Below are positions 14,624 to 15,970 of a stretch of DNA of 15,970 nucleotides, piece by piece. The first letter of the stretch is position 1; the number at the start of each line of letters is the position of its first letter. Under the pieces are notes generated by a model. The model was not told where the DNA came from. It did no database searches and saw nothing but the letters and a program-made list of their open reading frames with translations. The stretch covers positions 1-15,970 of the forward strand of contig JACQVU010000226.1 in assembly GCA_016209585.1 (NCBI GenBank), in the 5' to 3' direction. The position numbers and the translations under genes were made by a program. The stretch is from Planctomycetota bacterium. Lineage in GTDB: Bacteria; Planctomycetota; UBA8742; JACQVU01.

Positions 14624-15775
14624 TTACTTCAGGACCGCGCGGGAGATGACCAGCCGCTGGATTTCGCTGGTGCCCTCGTAGATTTCGGTGATGCGCGCGT
14701 CGCGGAAGTAGCGCTCGACCGGGAACTCGCCCACGTAGCCGTACCCGCCGTGGACCTGGACGGCCTCATCGGCGCAGAAGTTGGCCGTCTCGCTGGCGAA
14801 TAGTTTGGCCATGCTGGCTTCCTTGCCGTGCGGCAGCCGCTTCTCCTTGAGGCAGGCCGCGCGGTAGGTGAGAAGGCGCGCGGCCTCGACGCGGGTGGCC
14901 ATGTCGGCGATCTTCCACTGGATCATCTGGAAGTTGGCGATGGGTTCGCCGAACTGCTGCCGCGCCTGGGCGTACTTCACGGCGGCGTCCAGCGCGGCCT
15001 GGGCGATGCCCACGGCCTGGGCCGCGATCCCCACGCGGCCGGCGTCGAGCGTGTCCATGGCGATCTTGAAGCCGTTGTTGACCTCGCCCAGCACGTTCTC
15101 GCGCGGGACGCGCGCCCCGTCGAGGATGATGTCCACCGTGTCGCTCCCCCGCAGGCCGGTCTTCTTCTCCTTTTTCCCGACCTTCACCCCGGGGAAGGCG
15201 CGCTCCACGATGAAGGCCGTGATGCCGCGCGAAGGTTTGGCGCTCCGGTCGGTGCGTGAGAAGAGCACGTAGAGGTCGGCGTGCAGGCCCGAGGTGATGA
15301 ACCGCTTCGTGCCGTTCAGCACGAAATGGTCCCCGTGGTCCTCGCCGAACGAGACCATGGCCGCGGCGTCGGAACCCGACACCGGCTCCGACAGGCAGTA
15401 GGCCCCCATCCACTCCGCGTTGGTGAGACGCGGCAGGTACTTCGCTTTCTGCTCCGGCGTGCCGAACTTGTTGATCGGCCCGTTCACCAACCCGTTCTGC
15501 ACCGACATGGTCACGCCGGACGAGGCGCAGACACGGTTCACCTCTTCGAGCGCGATGGCCAGGTTCACGGCGCCCAGGTTGGAGCCGCCGTGCTCCTCGG
15601 CGATCTCCATGCCCATGTACCCGTGGTCGCCCAGGAGCCGCGTCACCCGCGGATCGTACTTCTCCTCCCGGTCCATCTTCACCGCCAGCGGCGCAAGTTC
15701 CTCCTCGGCGAACTGCCGCGCGGTGGCGCGGATCATCTCGTTCTCTTCCGTGAGCGTGAAGTCCATGCCGGCCAT
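14624..15775 (-). CDS. Acyl-CoA dehydrogenase (short-chain / butyryl-CoA type)
   Basis: A 383-residue flavoenzyme, normal length for the family. It oxidises an acyl-CoA to the trans-2-enoyl-CoA using FAD, passing electrons to electron-transfer flavoprotein in fatty-acid or branched-chain amino-acid breakdown. Recognisable blocks are MDFTLTEENEMIR at the N-terminus, AYCLSEPVSGSDAAAM (substrate and FAD loop), LNGTKRFITSG, GLRGSDT, ARQQFGEPIANFQMIQWKIADM, and near the end QVHGGYGYVGEFPVERYFRD followed by IYEGTSEIQR, whose Glu in YEG is the expected catalytic base. ATG at 15775 follows GGAGGG with about eight bases between; a second ATG at 15766 is possible. The longer frame upstream is low-complexity and unsupported. 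The chain length preference cannot be set from sequence alone. Confidence 0.95.
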   Translation of the reverse strand: MAGMDFTLTEENEMIRATARQFAEEELAPLAVKMDREEKYDPRVTRLLGDHGYMGMEIAEEHGGSNLGAVNLAIALEEVNRVCASSGVTMSVQNGLVNGPINKFGTPEQKAKYLPRLTNAEWMGAYCLSEPVSGSDAAAMVSFGEDHGDHFVLNGTKRFITSGLHADLYVLFSRTDRSAKPSRGITAFIVERAFPGVKVGKKEKKTGLRGSDTVDIILDGARVPRENVLGEVNNGFKIAMDTLDAGRVGIAAQAVGIAQAALDAAVKYAQARQQFGEPIANFQMIQWKIADMATRVEAARLLTYRAACLKEKRLPHGKEASMAKLFASETANFCADEAVQVHGGYGYVGEFPVERYFRDARITEIYEGTSEIQRLVISRAVLK

Positions 15776-15970
15776 TCTACGGCCCTCCGGCACGCCGCGC
15801 GAGCAGCCATTGCACGCTTTCTTCCTCCCGGCGGGCGCACGCCCCTTTGAAGCGCATGGCCACCAAACGGCGACTACCGTGCCGGCGGTTGGTGGTTCCG
15901 CCGTGAGGCGGCCCGCGCGAGCGTCTCCACCGGCGCGCCTTCCCCCCTGCACGCCTTCCGCCGCCCCGCC
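15776..15970. other. Upstream region of the acyl-CoA dehydrogenase gene
   Basis: This 195-nt stretch runs to the window edge. It holds the ribosome binding site of the dehydrogenase gene and the second copy of the 20-bp dispersed repeat. No other gene or clear promoter is visible. A frame is open toward the edge but has no start supported by a family match. Confidence 0.35.
15892..15911. repeat. Hairpin-forming dispersed repeat, copy 2 (inverted)
   Basis: GTGGTTCCGCCGTGAGGCGG is the exact reverse complement of 6001-6020. CCGCC and GGCGG pair over GTGA. It lies upstream of the acyl-CoA dehydrogenase gene, whereas copy 1 lies downstream of the sixA-like gene, so placement alone does not assign a single regulatory role. 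Confidence 0.7.

Overview
The window is very GC-rich and densely packed. It looks like a chromosome fragment from a Planctomycetota or related PVC-type bacterium, possibly from a metagenome. Three things suggest this: a membrane protein whose N-terminus is the CxxC...CxxC zinc ribbon common in planctomycetes, a TolC-like protein with a long Pro/Ala linker, and intergenic heptamer repeats. The taxonomic call is an inference, about 0.5 confident. No RNA genes, CRISPR array or intact insertion sequence were found.

Region A (1-3992, all + strand) is accessory. It opens with two overlapping paralogous radical SAM genes, each with an auxiliary-cluster Cys set at the C-terminus; the first has a degenerate GGEP motif. 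Next comes a defence-island scar. About 28 codons resembling the C-terminus of an N6-adenine DNA methylase run directly into the N-terminus of DarT (a DNA ADP-ribosyltransferase toxin). DarT has itself lost its central part by an out-of-frame internal deletion. The antitoxin gene darG (macrodomain plus C-terminal domain) is intact, and a PIN-domain gene overlaps its stop codon. The darTG-PIN stretch is visibly less GC-rich than its surroundings. Its toxin is broken but its antitoxin is kept.

Region B (4092-10671, all - strand) looks like housekeeping DNA. Reading in the transcription direction (right to left) it holds a TerC-family metal exporter, a Ppx/GppA phosphatase with an HD domain, two thymidylate-kinase-like P-loop kinases (one with Arg in place of the Walker A Lys), a SixA-type histidine phosphatase, a zinc-ribbon membrane protein and riboflavin synthase. 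Spacings are short, and the Ppx/GppA gene overlaps the next gene by 62 nt. An 11-bp perfect hairpin lies in the convergent gap between region A and region B.

Region C (10839-15775, all - strand) holds, in transcription order, an acyl-CoA dehydrogenase, a small protein kinase-like gene interrupted at a run of ten A, a second kinase of the Kdo/WaaP-like type, and a TolC-family outer-membrane efflux protein. The A10 run is striking in such GC-rich DNA. Both halves of the interrupted kinase keep catalytic motifs, so it is either an assembly error or a slippage-controlled gene.

Three repeat types occur between or beside genes: heptamer tandem repeats (CAGTTNN x3 and GGTTCNN x4, the latter with an inverted copy), a 20-bp hairpin-forming repeat present twice in opposite orientation almost 10 kb apart, and a 9-bp repeat just before the first radical SAM gene.
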